Source of the DNA: Chromera velia
Lineage: Eukaryota > Sar > Chromeraceae
Assembly (NCBI GenBank): GCA_018398765.1
Contig: JAHBMJ010003878.1
Span: forward strand, 59,649-86,434
DNA: 26,786 nt
Reading direction: 5' to 3'
Under the pieces are notes generated by a model. The model saw nothing but the letters and a program-made list of their open reading frames with translations. It had not been told where the DNA came from and did no database searches. Of the stretch, positions 1 through 11,477 are shown piece by piece. Both the position numbers and the translations under genes were made by a program. Position 1 is the stretch's first letter. Each line of letters begins with the position of its first letter.

Positions 1-169
1 GGGTCCCGGACCAGGGGGCCTTGAGGGGTGCATGGGGGAAGGGGGGGGGCAGCTGCATAGTTGGTGCTGGTAGGTGGAGTTTGTTGCTGCGCTGGGCTGC
101 TCGCTGTAGAGCTGGTCCAGCTGTGAAGTTGGGGTTTCCTCAGGTGGTAGGCTCCTTCAGGATTGAGGT
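1..169 (-). mobile_element. Start of the next array unit (partial, cut by window edge)
   Basis: This stretch resembles 20200-20340, including the shared GTGCTGGTAGGTG core that encodes the first residues of the giant ORF on the minus strand, and similar Gln/Ser-codon-rich sequence. It is much more diverged than the pol end of the repeats, and the ATG of the other copy is not conserved here. It is inferred to be the 5' end of a further unit, possibly of another subfamily. Confidence 0.5.
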
Positions 170-1240
170 GATTTAGTACAGCTAAATATCAATGTACAAT
201 ATATGCAGGGAACGCAAGAGAAGAGAAAACAGATAGTAAGGCAGAACGCTTTACTTAGGAGTCGAAATGAGAGGGAAACACACGATGCATGTAAGTTGTG
301 GTGACTTTCGACGAGAATCCAGCAAAAATCCCGAGGTGGCCCTCCTGATTCTTGGCTATAATTCCCACAACCGGAACCACACTACGGCTCCGTCTTTCTC
401 TCCATACATTGATAAGCTCTCCTGGCTAGATTTCCAGGGAAGGGCTATTCAGGTGAAATGAGGTAAGACGAGGAACGCCAAGTGGTTACTGCCTATCTGT
501 TTGTGGCCAGCTGGCCTGTGGTCGAGTCTATCGCTTTCTTTCAAATCTGTTTGTTCTTCCTACAGCAGTCAGGTGTGAGTGCCCGCAAGTAGGTGGGAAG
601 TGCTTGTGGAGTGATGCGTTTTCTCGCGCAGAAGTACAGAGGCAGAGTGGTCAGGGCAGAGTCTCCTCTCTCAGTCGCGTTGATTAGATACTGAGAGTCT
701 TTAGACTTGTGTGAGGTGGGGAGAAGAGAGTCTACAATGTGAAGGCCTCACTTACACTTGCTGGTGAAAGAAGTTCGAGGTGCAAAAAATGACACAGCTG
801 TCGCACGATTGGCGAGCATGCACTGCCGCGTATCGATTTTCTCCGTACATTCACTTATTCGGACAGAGAGTGATGCAGGAGGATGGGTGCTAAAGGACTG
901 AAGATGGTGGGGGGATGAGCCATGTTCGGCTGGGAGGGTCGGTGGTGCAGGTCGGATTTTGAAATTTTATCCGCGGTCGGCCCGGGGGGTTCAAGCAGCG
1001 GGGGGGGAGCTGTGTGAGGGTGAGAGGGCGCGTGCGCGAGGTCGCCATGTGGGAGTATGTATGAAAAAGGGGTGCTGGCGGTTCGTTAAGGAGTGATAAA
1101 GAGTTATCAAGGTGTGGAGGCAGGCATCATAGCTCAAGGTCCAGGGGTTCTCTATCCCTGCGCTGAGAGCCCTCCCATCCTTCCAGGGCTTCCGTTTGTT
1201 CTTGGAGGTCTCCGATGCCCGACAGTGTGGAAAGAATTTG
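130..1240 (-). repeat. Direct repeat, downstream copy (pol 3' end plus non-coding region)
   Basis: Matches 20340-21440 in the same orientation. Identity is highest at the pol end (about 780-1240, near 96 percent by eye), lower at 540-780, and lower still towards 130. Part of the region beyond the pol stop (about 720-840) reads as a short open frame with a counterpart at 20725-21003, but whether it is coding is unclear. Confidence 0.85.
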
Positions 1241-2488
1241 TTTCAGGTCAGGGTTGTTCGACTGTTTGACTTTGATGAGAGGTCCTCTGTGCAGGGCCCA
1301 TGCCTTTAGTTCTTTCTTGACGGTAGCCTTCTGCAGAAGCTCTTTAATCATTTCCAGGGCGGTATCTCTGAGCCTCAGGGCGCGGTTCATGGTGATAGAG
1401 TCTGCGTAGTTAGCTTTCCAGGCCGCAGCATAGAGTTGTTGGGTTGCCGTGCCAGACCCAAAAAGCTGTGTGGCAAGTCGCAGCTGGCGTCGAAGGATGG
1501 CTTGTGCAGTTGAGTAGTGGATGGTGACTGAGAGATCTTGGAGGAGTTTCTGTTTACGGACGCGTGCAGCCAGCGTCCGTTCTGTTCTGTTGAGTCGGCT
1601 TGTGCGGGCCTGGTCATGGAGCATGAGTGTTGGAGTAGTATTTCCAGGGGGGGTTAGCGATGACTGTTTGGTGATCCAATCTATCGCTTCCTGGCACCAG
1701 GTGCCAAAACTGTCCGCCGCCAGGGGGAGGAGTGTATAATTGTGAATGGCTATGATATGATGAAGGTGTTTGTCATACTTGATATGTTTGAGTGTGGCTC
1801 CTGCTTTCGCTCGCATGCCCCGCTCGTCCGCCATTTGGGCTAGGGTGCTATCTGATTGACTGGGAAGAAAGGGGGTTACAATAGTGACATCCAAGAAAAC
1901 CGTTCGGTTATTTTCAAGATGGATGACGAGGTCCATCCGTGCTTTCTGGGGGGCAGTGTGAGCACCTAGAATGCGGAGGAGGACTTCTTTTCTAGCCATA
2001 AGTTCCGTGTCCCGTGCGTTGGTGAGGAAGGGGAGTAGAGTGACGTCGTGTCTCCATGTGCGCTCAGGGCCAACTATGCAAGCCTCAAGATGGTGCCCGT
2101 AGGGGTCCAGGAAACGCTTGCATGGCTTCCCTGGAAGCCGAATGGGTGGGGGTTGTAGACATACGTGGAAGGGTGTCTGTGTGGTTATGTCCTTGGGGAG
2201 TGGTCCCGGTTGTGTCGGTTCTGTAGCTCTGGTTGCGGTTTCAGTGGCAGCGGAGGATGACACAGTGGGCTGGGGGTTCTTTGATATCGGGTGAGCTGAG
2301 GGGGTTGAGGTGTCCATTGCAGCTATGGGTGGGGGTGGGGGTGCCTGCATGGAGGGAGGGGGTGGTTCTTTCTTCGGACGCCCTCTGCATTTGGTTGTGG
2401 GGTCCGTAGGTTGACGGGATGTCCGTCCCTGTTCTGTGTTGTCTTGTGGCGGTGATGTGGAGTTGTCTGTGTAGTCTTGTATATCTTC
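1127..2488 (-). pseudogene. C-terminal restriction-like endonuclease (RLE) with CCHC-like knuckle
   Basis: Family role: R2/CRE-type RLE nicks target DNA to prime reverse transcription. Seen in the 1127-2350 stretch (numbered from the codon at 2350): C77, then DPYGHH with H86/H87, and C91, followed by R100-H101-D102, which is the zinc-knuckle plus RHD pattern of these proteins. Then R138-M139-D140 and, 13 residues later, LDVTI with D154, which fits the PD-X(12-14)-D/E core with Met in place of Pro. A basic, Leu-rich helical C-terminus follows. The frame is open upstream of 2350 to the TAG at 2489 and includes an AT-hook. It ends in TGA at 1127; the second copy of this 3' end (at 21313) ends in TAA at the same place. 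Confidence 0.75.
2369..2386 (-). other. Second AT-hook (RGRPKK) before the nuclease
   Basis: The residues C-R-G-R-P-K-K-E followed by a Pro run lie in the polyprotein frame about 90 residues ahead of the CCHC-like knuckle. An AT-hook placed between reverse transcriptase and nuclease could help target-site binding. That role is inference; the motif itself is read directly. Confidence 0.55.
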
Positions 2489-3812
2489 CTATAGACGGAG
2501 ATCATGTACCATTTCCCGAAGGCGATTGGCATCTTCCGGTGGGATGCAGGCTCCTGCCTCATTTAGTGGGATCAAGGAACCCAGGTGGGTGAGCAGCTGT
2601 TCTTTTTCAGCTATCTCGTCAGCTGTGGGTTCAGCCTCCTTACGGGTGGGGCAAGTGTGTTTCGGGTCTGCGGCGTCTCCGAGCACCTCGACATGCGACA
2701 GCGGTAGACCCATCACCCGGCGGTGAACAATCTCCCACTGAACAGACCGGGCCCATCTGGTGAGTTTGTACTGGTTCAGGGGGAGGGCCGCGATGTGTGC
2801 GTTTGCTCCTTTGGATGCTAGGGCAAGGAGTCTTGTTGCTATGCACTGTGCCTCTCTCCACAGGGGGGTGCCAACCGTGCCCGTGCGCTGGAGGCGTTCC
2901 AGAGTGTTGAGGTAGTAGAACGCATGGGTCCAGCGGGTGAACGTTTGCTGGAGTTTACCCTCCAGTGTCCAGGTAGGGGTGTCGGTCACCTCGCTCAGAT
3001 TGGGAGGGTGTCTTCGGGAGGGGTTTTCCGGGAGGATGGAGACTAGGAACGTGTCTTTAAGAAACTTGAGGGGTTCTCTAGTGTTCGGAGGGAGGGTGTG
3101 GGTCATTTCAAGCTGTTGTTTAACTGCTTCTTTAGCAAGTGCACGACCTTCTGCCCAATCTGCAGTTCGGTAAGTATGAGTGCTGTGTTGGATGGTGGAG
3201 ATGGTAACTGGGGTAGGACTGTGGTCACAGAGGTATGTAAGGAGGCGGTAGAGGTGCCTGAGGAGGTCCGCATTCGGGAGCGCCTGTTGGGAGCGGTTTT
3301 TCCATTCGTCCCGGTCCCAGCACGGTCCATCAGTGTTATGGAGGGTGATGAGGAGGGGGTGATTTATGATGATTTCGAGTGATGTGAGGAGGTGTGTGCT
3401 GTGGTGTTGATAGATCGCCCAGATGGCTCCAAAAGTGAGTGCTCTTTCATAGAACACCGTGTTTTTGGCACTGCCGGGGAGGGTGAAGGACGTGTTGAGG
3501 GCGTGGCCTTTGCCCCAGTGAAGTGCGATGGCCGCCCGCGGTCGTTCTGTGCTACCCGTTTTGAATACGCATTTTGCTTCTACGAACACCGTTGATAGTG
3601 CGGGGGTCCCGTTAAGGTGATCTGCAGAGGATGATTGGGGGGGGTGAGGGAGGAAGCGGGGTCCTGCGTATGCTCGTAGGATGTTGTCTTGACTCTGTGT
3701 GCCTATATCGTCGACCGCTCCTTTGTTGAGGTGAATGCCGAGGACCCGGGGGGGTTCTCGAAGTTGGGGTTTGTGTTTGTGGTTAGGAAGCCATATTTGA
3801 AAATCTTCTTCT
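2489..3812 (-). pseudogene. Region between RT thumb and nuclease (continues at 6339-6803)
   Basis: The polyprotein runs from the thumb (end 6804) through a Pro/Ser/Glu-rich linker at 6339-6803, is interrupted by the 3813-6338 element, and resumes at 3812 down to a TAG at 2491-2489. If the element and one TTCT duplicate are ignored, the junction reads in frame as T-P-E-E-D-F-Q. The 440 residues below 3812 are well ordered, with many Trp, Leu and Arg. I recognise no named domain; LINEs of the RLE group have a connector of variable length here. Stops in the 6339-6803 part (TAG, TAA, TAG) all fit Gln. Confidence 0.65.
3809..3812. repeat. Target site duplication TTCT, left copy
   Basis: TTCT directly precedes the left terminus. 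The matching copy is at 6339-6342. Deleting 3813-6342 rejoins the pol codons in frame, which supports this exact 4-bp duplication over longer or shorter alternatives. Confidence 0.75.
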
Positions 3813-4571
3813 AACAGAGTGGACTCCAAAGTAGGACTTAGTGGAATCCAAAGTGACTTTTAAATTTACTATATTCTAGCTTCATTATAAAGTAAAACTA
3901 GGTTACTTGAAGCAATCTAGAGTCTTTTAAAACATTTAAAATCATTACTCCTATGCAAATCTGCTCAAATATGCTCAAAAGACTGGTTGATTAGCTAGGG
4001 TGCATGGTGGGAAAAATTATGATCACCGCGGCACGTAGAAGTTAGTGAATGTTACCTGTAAAGAAATACACAGGCACAATACTAATGGATACGCTCAAAA
4101 GCAACGTTTAGCGCCGCCAATCAACTACAAAGAATTGTTTCTTCTACAAGGGAAACAGTGCAGGAAGGAGGGTTTCATAGCTAGGCTGGTCAGACCGGAC
4201 AGGAGGCAGTCAGCAGGGGTCAGAGAGAACATAGTACAGAAACAACATAATGTTATTCACAAAGAACTCACACTACACGGCGCAAAAGCTTGCAAATCGT
4301 TCTACATGTGTCAATGAGAAACTGTGAAAAAGAAGGACACGTCCGTAGGTAGATCCAGATGTTTAGAGGGAGACCAGTACGGAGTGTCACAAATGAGAAA
4401 GGATGAATGAGTAAGGAGCACTTGCATCGGGATAGTACGGACCGCTTTTAAGGACTGACACACATGGAGCAAGTGGAAGACATTCAAATATATGAAAGCT
4501 GAACGATTGTTCTGGGTGGAAAAATATCTGGCAGCCTGAGGACTGAGAGCTGTGCAAAGCTTCAGAAGAGG
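3813..4571 (+). repeat. Left terminal inverted repeat arm
   Basis: Pairs with 5588-6338 over its whole length. The differences seen by eye are mostly transitions plus a small insertion near 4000. A 90-residue open frame (4045-4317) has an inverted counterpart in the other arm (5836-6129) with matching residues. Since the arms are copies of each other this is expected, and I do not call it a gene. Confidence 0.85.
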
Positions 4572-5196
4572 CGGTCAAAAAATGGAGGCTCCAGCAGACT
4601 CTCCATCGACCCTCTCTCAGTGACCTCCCTTATACGTTTCTATCAAACTGCTAGCAGAACAAAGAAGCTAGATGCTAAGCAAATCATCATGCAAAGCGAG
4701 AGAGCGAGCCACGCTTCCTTAACTGACCTGCAAGTGTCCTCAAGTCTCCGTCCACCAACACCTGCAAACACGGAGGGACAGGCGTTCACGCTTTGTACAG
4801 TCAAGGAAGCACTTCTGTCTAGCTTTAATATTCTGCGCGCACAAGGTTCCAAGGAAAAGACCAAGAGCCTAAGAAGCAGCGGGTCCGGACAGGCTGACCT
4901 GGGGGTTGACCCCGGGGCTCCCAAGACTGTGACCTGCAAAGAAAGAGTAAGGAGAGCGATGAGGGCAACAGTACTTTAACACCTAGATAAGGCCGGCAGC
5001 CCTTCCTTGCTTGAACAAGAGGAGCAGCAGCAAGCAAAAAGACGTTGGAAATAAGACTAAGACGGCTAGTGTCCACTGGACCTACCTCTAAGCTCCACTT
5101 TGTGCCAACCGAAGATGTCCCAGCAACTGTTGTTGCAGCCGTCTTCTCCAGAGCCCCGAAAGTACACTCCCGAAAAAAAAGTCAAAACCGAGAAAA

Positions 5197-5245
5197 CGCT
5201 CTGTCAGACATCTTCTGAAACCATCAGAAGACATCTGACAGAGCG
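5197..5245. repeat. Strong hairpin at the centre of the nested element
   Basis: Arms 5197-5218 and 5224-5245 are 22 bp each around a 5-nt loop. They pair except at a 3-nt block (CAT opposite ACA) in the middle of the stem. It lies close to the midpoint (about 5075) of the element. Confidence 0.8.
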
Positions 5246-5501
5246 CTTTTTGTGACAACATTTCTGTGGGAAAAGTCCGTTTGCTCAGAGGTTCAGAACT
5301 CCGCAGTTTTGAACCTGTGGACCTTCAAGATGGACAAGAGACTTCAGACCCGATTATTGGCCGAGAGAGGCAAAGTTAGCTGCGTGCGTCGAAGGAGCAG
5401 GGTGCCGCCACCCCCTCTGGCCCCGTGGCAACGCCTCCCGGACCCACGATTAGCCCATGTCTAGACCTGGCGGCGGGGCGGTTTGACCCCCCTTGCCCAA
5501 A

Positions 5502-5525
5502 GTTCAGAAGTGCGGACTTCTGAAC
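5502..5525. repeat. Perfect 10-bp hairpin with GCGG loop
   Basis: GTTCAGAAGT and ACTTCTGAAC flank GCGG. A related imperfect palindrome (GGTTCAGAACT ... AGTTTTGAACC) lies at about 5289-5315, so the interior carries at least two diverged palindromes of the same type, plausible protein-binding or sub-terminal sites. Confidence 0.6.
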
Positions 5526-5587
5526 CTCGGGGAGGGGGGGGTGTCCGACCCAACTCGAGGTCCCTGACCCAAAACAGTCTTAGAATA

Positions 5588-6338
5588 CCTCTTCTGAAGC
5601 TTTGCACAGCTCTCAGTCCTGCCAGACATTTTTCCACCCAGAACAATCGCTCAGCTTTCATGCATTTGAATGTCTTCCACTTGCTCCGTGTGTGTCAGTC
5701 CTTAAAAGCGGTCCATACTATCCCGACGCAAGTGCTCCTTACTCGTTCATCCTTTCTCATTTGTGACACTCTGTACTAGTCTCCCTCTAAACATCTGGAT
5801 CTACCTACGGACCTGTCCTTCTTTTTCACAGTTTCTCATTGACATACGCAGAACGATTTGCAAGCTTTTACGCCGTGTAGTATGAGTTCTTTGTGAATAG
5901 AATTATGTTGTCTCTGTGCTCTGTTCTTTGGAATCCTCTCCGACCCCTGCTGACCGTCTCCTGTCCGGTCTGACCAGCCTAGCTGTGAAGCCTCCTTCCT
6001 GCACTGTTTCCCTTGTAGAAGAAGCAATTCTTTGTACTTGATTGGCGGCGCTAAACGTTGCTGTTGAGCGTATCCATTAGTGTTGTGCCTGTGTATTTCT
6101 TTGTAGGTAACATTCACTAACTTCCACATGCTGCGGTGATCGTAATTTTTCTCTAGCTAATCAACCAGTCTTTTGAGCATATTTAAGCAGATTTGCATAG
6201 GAGTAATGATTTTAAATGTTTTAAAAGACTCTAGATTGCTTTAAGTAACCTAGTTTTACTTTATAATGAAGCTAGAATATAGTAAATTTAAAAGTCACTT
6301 TGGATTCCACTAAGTCCTACTTTGGAGTCCACTCTGTT
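5588..6338 (-). repeat. Right terminal inverted repeat arm
   Basis: Reverse complement of the left arm, from the outer terminus at 6338 inward to about 5588, where the match to 4571 stops. The outer 90 bp are virtually identical between arms. Confidence 0.85.
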
Positions 6339-6342
6339 TTCT
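6339..6342. repeat. Target site duplication TTCT, right copy
   Basis: Directly follows the right terminus of the nested element and matches 3809-3812. Confidence 0.75.
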
Positions 6343-6803
6343 GGGGTAGGGAAGAAGTCCTTAATGGATTGGAGGTGAGGTTCGAGGCTTGGGAGGAGCT
6401 TCATCAAATCTTGCCTCCACGTGTGTGGTATGGGGACTTCTCGAAGACCCAGGGGAGGGTTGGTTTTGGTCTTAGGGGCAGTAGGGGCGGAGTCGGTGTG
6501 TGGGGCAGAGTTGGAGGGAGCTTGATGCTATGCCTCCAAAAGACGAGAGACAGCGCGATCTTCATCTTCCTCTTCCTCTATGCTTTCTTTGTCCTGCTCG
6601 AGGAGTTCTTGAATGGAGGGAGGCAATGGTTCGCTCCGCAGTGACGGGTCGCTTGAGGAGGGAGCCGCTGCTTCTGGTTAGTTGAGAGAAGGTGGAGGGG
6701 GGCACATGGCCTGCGGGAGAAAGTGGGCAGTAGTGGTGCTAGCAGAGGCAATGCGCGTGCGGATATCAGCTGGCGTGCCGTCTTTGAGTCGTTGGATGGT
6801 CCG

Positions 6804-9476
6804 CTAGTGATCTCGGAGGAGCTGTTTGAACTGAGTTGCAGCCACCTGCATTGTGGGGGTGCGAAAAAGGTCTTCCTTGGCTTGGAAGAAGCTGTATGCA
6901 TATCGTTGGTTCAGTCTTTGGCTGATGTCCGGGATGAAACGGGTGATCGAGGCTACAAAGGCTCCTCTGGCGATGTGCCTGGGGTTTGTCATGCCAATAC
7001 CTCCTAGTCGGGTCAGGAGTGCGAGTTGGGCACTGAACACCCATTTCAGTTGTTCAAAATGGGAGGAGGGGGTTTTGAGGTATATGAGCCTCTGGTAGTA
7101 GTGGACATTGAGCTTATGAGCCCGCTCAAACTGTTTGGTCAGGTCTGGGTAGGTGAGAGGGACTAGCCTTACAAGCCAGGTCATTCGTGGAGGGATGCAT
7201 GCGCGTGCCAATGTAAATGCGAGGTGAGCTCTGTCTGGATCGTCCTGTACAAAGCGATCGATTTCCTGCCATAACTTGTCAATTTTGTCCACTTTCTTCC
7301 GGACGAAGTTCACTTGATATTGGAAGGTTCCATATCCTGGGGCTCCTGCTAGCTGAAATCCTTCAGTCAAGAGGATAGGGTTGGGATGATGTAGTTTAAG
7401 CTCCGCTAGGAGTCTCTCCTTTTCAGTTGGGGTGAGTTTCACTGCTTCTGAGAGGTAGAAGCCGCACTTGTATGGGACCAGGGCTTACTGATCACCGATG
7501 GGGGTGGTCCAAGCTTCATTGGTGGTGGTGAGAACTTCGGAGCGGTGTGAAAAGGTTGATACTGCTGTGAGGTCATCCGCGTCCGCTTTAGCAACGGAGG
7601 AGAGGGTGGAGTCAATTTGATCAAGTCTGTCTTGCAGTTGCAGCAGGGGCTCTACAGTGGAGCAGTGGCAAGATAAAGCACTGTATGAGCAGCCCTGTAG
7701 TCCTCCTTGGTCTAGCCGGAAAGGTGTCTACGTGCTAGGTATGATGGCATTGGGGGGGTGTTTGTAGAAGAGGAGTGGGCGATGTTGGTAAAGGGTATAA
7801 TACCCTCCAGCCACCCCGGGTGCACGTTGGATCATGGCTTCCAGTGCTGTGCAGGGAAGTACACAGTGGAAAAAGTTTCGCGCATCCGTGAGAAGGACAA
7901 AGGGGAAGTCTGCCTTGCTAAGCATCTCGAGGGTGTACTCTGTAGCCCCTGGGTAGAGTTCGTCGAGACGGGTGATGGCTTCTTGGAGGAGGCGCTCGTA
8001 GGCGAACCAAATGGTGTGGACGTAGTTTTCCACACCTGAGGGCCACATGCTGAACTGGAGGGGTCCGACCGCTTTGCACGCATTGGTGGTCCCCCATCGA
8101 ATCAGCTGTGCTTTGCCAAAAAGGGTGCGGTGTGTATCTCCTATGCCTACTGGGCGGATGCCGCCTTGAGGTTTAAGGAGTGCCGCAAGGATTGTAAGGC
8201 AAAAGATGTCAAAAAGGTCCTCTGGGCAGGTATTCAGTGCAATGTCAGTGAACAATGGGAGAAGGAGGTAGATGTAATAATGTTGGGCCAAATCCTGGAA
8301 GCGTTCGATGCGTCTTCCAGTGTGTCCTGGGATGGTTTCCTTCGCGGTGTGGCGTATGGCGCTACGGATGTCTTCCTCATTAGGAACAGCTTGTTCGGCC
8401 CATGGGATGCAGTTTTCAGGGTCTGGAGGTGGGGGGCAGAGCGGGTCTAGGAGTGGGGGGAAGAGAGCGTTGAGCTTGTCAAGGGTGTGAAGGTCAGCTA
8501 GAGCAGGGGTCATTTGCATGAGGGCGTCACAGGCATGACCAATATGACCAGCTTTAAGCAGTCGCTGGACTTTTTGGTAGCGCACTTGGTCTTGAGGGGG
8601 TGGTGGTTTGGAGCGGAGAGGCTTTGAGGCTGTATAAGCGTCCCGTTCCGCTCTGTGGAGGTCCGCCGCATGGGCCCAGAATTCTTGGAGAAGTGTGGTG
8701 AGGTCTCCTTGCCAGCACTGTTGCAGTCGAGTGCGGATAAGGGCATGCATAGCACTTGGTGGTGTTTCTTGAGGCTTAAGTCGGTAGCCGTCTTCGCTTT
8801 GGATGACCGTTGTTCGTGGGGGGGTGAGGAGGACAGTATCGGCTACAATGAAGAAACGTTGTGCAAGAACACGGAGGTGATGTTCTAGATATGGGGTAGA
8901 GGCGGTGAGAGTGGAGGGATATGCCAAGTATTGGGGTTTCTTGGCTGGTTTGCCCGGCTTTAGGGGGACGTAGCCAGGTTCCTTGGGTGCTGGTTCAGGC
9001 GGGAAGACGGTGGGTCGTCTTCGGTGTTTGCGGCGCCTCATGCTAGGATACGGGTCACAGAGTTCTCAGACTGGCCAGCCTATGTATGCAATGGCTGCTA
9101 GGAGTTGACAATAGAGGAGTCTGAGGGTGTTGGGGAGGTATGTGGTGGTTTGCGGTGAGTGTAACAGAAAGTAGTGCCATGCTTGGGGGTTCCCTAGGAG
9201 ACGATCCAGTTCCATTCACGAGACTGTTGTCCACTAAGCGGGGTGAATAGTGTGTGTAGTTCTGATATTGAAGGTTGGAGCGGTCTTTGGTTGAGGGAAG
9301 CAGTGCCAGGATGGATAAAAAAGCTTCTCATCAGCTGCAGCCAATGGGGGTTCGGGGTAGGGGGAGGCAGCTTCTCGGTGTTGTGAGTTTGCCTGGGGAG
9401 GGGGGTCTTCTCGAGCTGGCGAGGATGTTGTGTGTGCTCGTAGTTCCTCTGGGTCAGAGGGGTCACTGTGCATAGA
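6804..9476 (-). pseudogene. Linker and reverse transcriptase domain
   Basis: RNA-dependent DNA polymerase of the element. After a Pro/Arg-rich linker (9042-9476), the 437-codon stretch 7728-9041 holds fingers/palm motifs: KPQGGIRPVGIG (residues 290-301), AVGPLQF then PSGVE (325-338), and motif A LLTDARNFF with the catalytic Asp at 7886-7884. After a TAG at 7730-7728 the same frame continues with motif B (LDQGGLQGCSYSAL, about 7715-7674) and motif C ADADDLTAV, the catalytic Asp pair at 7577-7572. After a TAA near 7488 the thumb follows (6804-7442) with IPPRMTWLVR and LGGIGMTNPRHIARGAF, both typical of LINE reverse transcriptases. TAG and TGA codons at 9234, about 9220 and about 9068 break the linker. 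The pattern is non-LTR, not Ty1 or Ty3. Confidence 0.85.
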
Positions 9477-9479
9477 CTA

Positions 9480-10062
<583 letters not shown>

Positions 10063-10330
10063 GATGCCACAGCGATGTGTGGGGGATCTCAGGGTGGGGA
10101 GTGGATGCGAAGAGGAGAGATCGGCTGTTCAAGGCGAGGTGAGGGTGGAGATAAGGAGGGGGGGGACGGTGGGATAGGGTGCACTTGGAGGGGGGGAGGA
10201 GGGTTTTTGATTTGGCGGCGTCGGAGTCATTAGGTTGGTTTCATGATTATGATGGGTTGGAGTCATGGGCGTTGACATGGAAGGGATGTAGGGCTGTCTG
10301 GTTGCGGGCTTGGGTCCTCTGGGGGGGGGG

Positions 10331-10355
10331 NNNNNNNNNNNNNNNNNNNNNNNNN
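10331..10355. other. Assembly gap (25 N) inside a G tract
   Basis: Twenty-five N are flanked by runs of G (10 before, 9 after) inside the giant ORF. The coding frame on both sides is the same as numbered, so either the N count preserves the frame or this is chance. The true length of the G tract is unknown. It encodes a Pro run on the minus strand. Confidence 0.95.
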
Positions 10356-10790
10356 GGGGGGGGGTGTGTGGTCCCAGGGGGGTGCAAATGTATGGGAGGC
10401 TCGAGGGTCCAGGGTTGCTTACATAGGGTGCCCTGTCCCGTTTGTAGTTCTCTCGCGACGGGTCGTCTTTGGTGGTGCGGTGTGAGTTCCGTCTTCCTGT
10501 ACGTTCCAGTCCGAGGTAGCGCCTCCGGTAGGGGCAGGATCGAGGTTGGTCGGCGCGGTGGTTCCCTGTGTGGGTGGTTCCTGTCCTAAGATGCTAACAT
10601 TGGGTTAATCTACAGGGGCTATAACCCCGTCGGGTGATACCAAGGACCCCAGGGGGTCAGCTACATACTGTGGTCGGCTAGTAGAGTTGGGGCGATATGA
10701 TGCATTAGCATACAATGTTGAGGTAATCTGTCGTTGTGGTGAGGTCTTTGGTACCATAATGACGTCTTCATGCAGAGTATGAAAGCCTTG
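10356..10790 (-). pseudogene. Pro/Thr-rich stretch of the giant ORF next to the gap
   Basis: Between the AT-hook segment and the gap the frame stays readable with stops TAG (10793-10791) and two TAA codons, each replaceable by Gln. The sequence is Pro/Thr/Gln-rich and probably unstructured. The same applies to 10063-10330 on the other side of the gap, where a TGA, an adjacent TAA-TGA pair and a further TGA occur in a Pro/Arg-rich stretch leading into RNase H. I recognise no domain. Confidence 0.45.
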
Positions 10791-11228
10791 CTATAAGTTT
10801 ATCTGGTTATACGCATCATTACCATTTGGATTGCGTTGTTGATACAGTGCCTGCTGAGTCACTTTCAGACTCAGGTTTGTCTGGTCTTGCTGTCCTACCC
10901 TTCCTATTTCCGCTCCCGTTTCTGTTCCCGTTCCCTGTGTCCATTCGCCCGTCATCTCATGAATGCCTTCCCGCGCAGATGTGCTGTTCCCGTGCCAAGT
11001 CATAGAGGGTGCGCCCGACTGTGCTGGAGGTGGAGGTGTTGATGAGGCTCTACCTTGGGGGTTCAGCTGGAGGCCGCCTTCCTCAGTCCTGGTTCGATCA
11101 GCTGATGGTGAGGAGGGAGGCGGTGAGACCTGCATTGACGTAGTGGAAGGCTGATTTAGAACAGGAGGTGATGGTCTGGCTGGGATGAATGCGGTCATCT
11201 TCGTCTGTACTCGTTGTGGTGGGATCAC

Positions 11229-11249
11229 TCGGGCTTTAGGCCGTCCTCT
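11229..11249 (-). other. AT-hook motif (RGRPKAR) in the giant ORF
   Basis: Residues R-G-R-P-K-A-R flanked by further basic residues match the AT-hook core, which inserts in the minor groove of AT-rich DNA. It is in the polyprotein frame, between the Cys-rich cluster and the RNase H domain. A second hook of the same core lies at 2369-2386. Finding two hooks in the same frame 6 kb apart (after removing the insertion) supports this frame as the real one. Confidence 0.6.
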
Positions 11250-11477
11250 GGCTCGTTTTACTGGTTCTGACGGTGGGTTAGTAGTGACTATGTCAGGGTG
11301 ATTGGTTATCACTATCTCTTCTTGCGGTGATCATGGCGCCGTCGGGGGCGCGTCTCTGCTAGATGAAGGCGGCGCTGGTGGTGGTTGGGTCTTCTATCGC
11401 TTCTTACCTTTGCCTCCTCTCGTCTCTGGGGGTTTATCTCGATGGGGGTAGAGAAGGTGTGCTGCTGTCTGGGGGTT

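Larger units (their letters stand above)
3813..6338. mobile_element. Nested 2,526-bp element with long terminal inverted repeats
   Basis: Both ends carry the same inverted terminus starting AACAGAGTGGACTCC, and the similarity continues for about 750 bp into each side (3813-4571 and 5588-6338). TTCT occurs immediately outside both ends (3809-3812 and 6339-6342), as expected for a 4-bp target duplication. It is inserted in the pol frame of the host retrotransposon, so it is younger than that copy. The middle (4572-5587) holds no recognisable transposase, only short hairpins and small open frames, so it is probably a non-autonomous, fold-back-like element. I cannot assign a superfamily; a 4-bp duplication fits several (for example Sola or Ginger), but the termini alone do not decide. 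Confidence 0.85.

Noticed and set aside
4045..4317. 90-codon ORF in the left arm as a conserved gene
   Set aside because: Its counterpart in the other arm is simply the inverted repeat copy, so conservation is not evidence of coding.
4620..4979. 119-codon ORF in the interior of the nested element as transposase
   Set aside because: Too short, with no catalytic motif, and an antisense frame of similar length exists.
9194..9466. 90-codon minus-strand ORF between RNase H and RT
   Set aside because: It is in a different frame from both domains, while the common frame passes through with only C-to-T-type stops.
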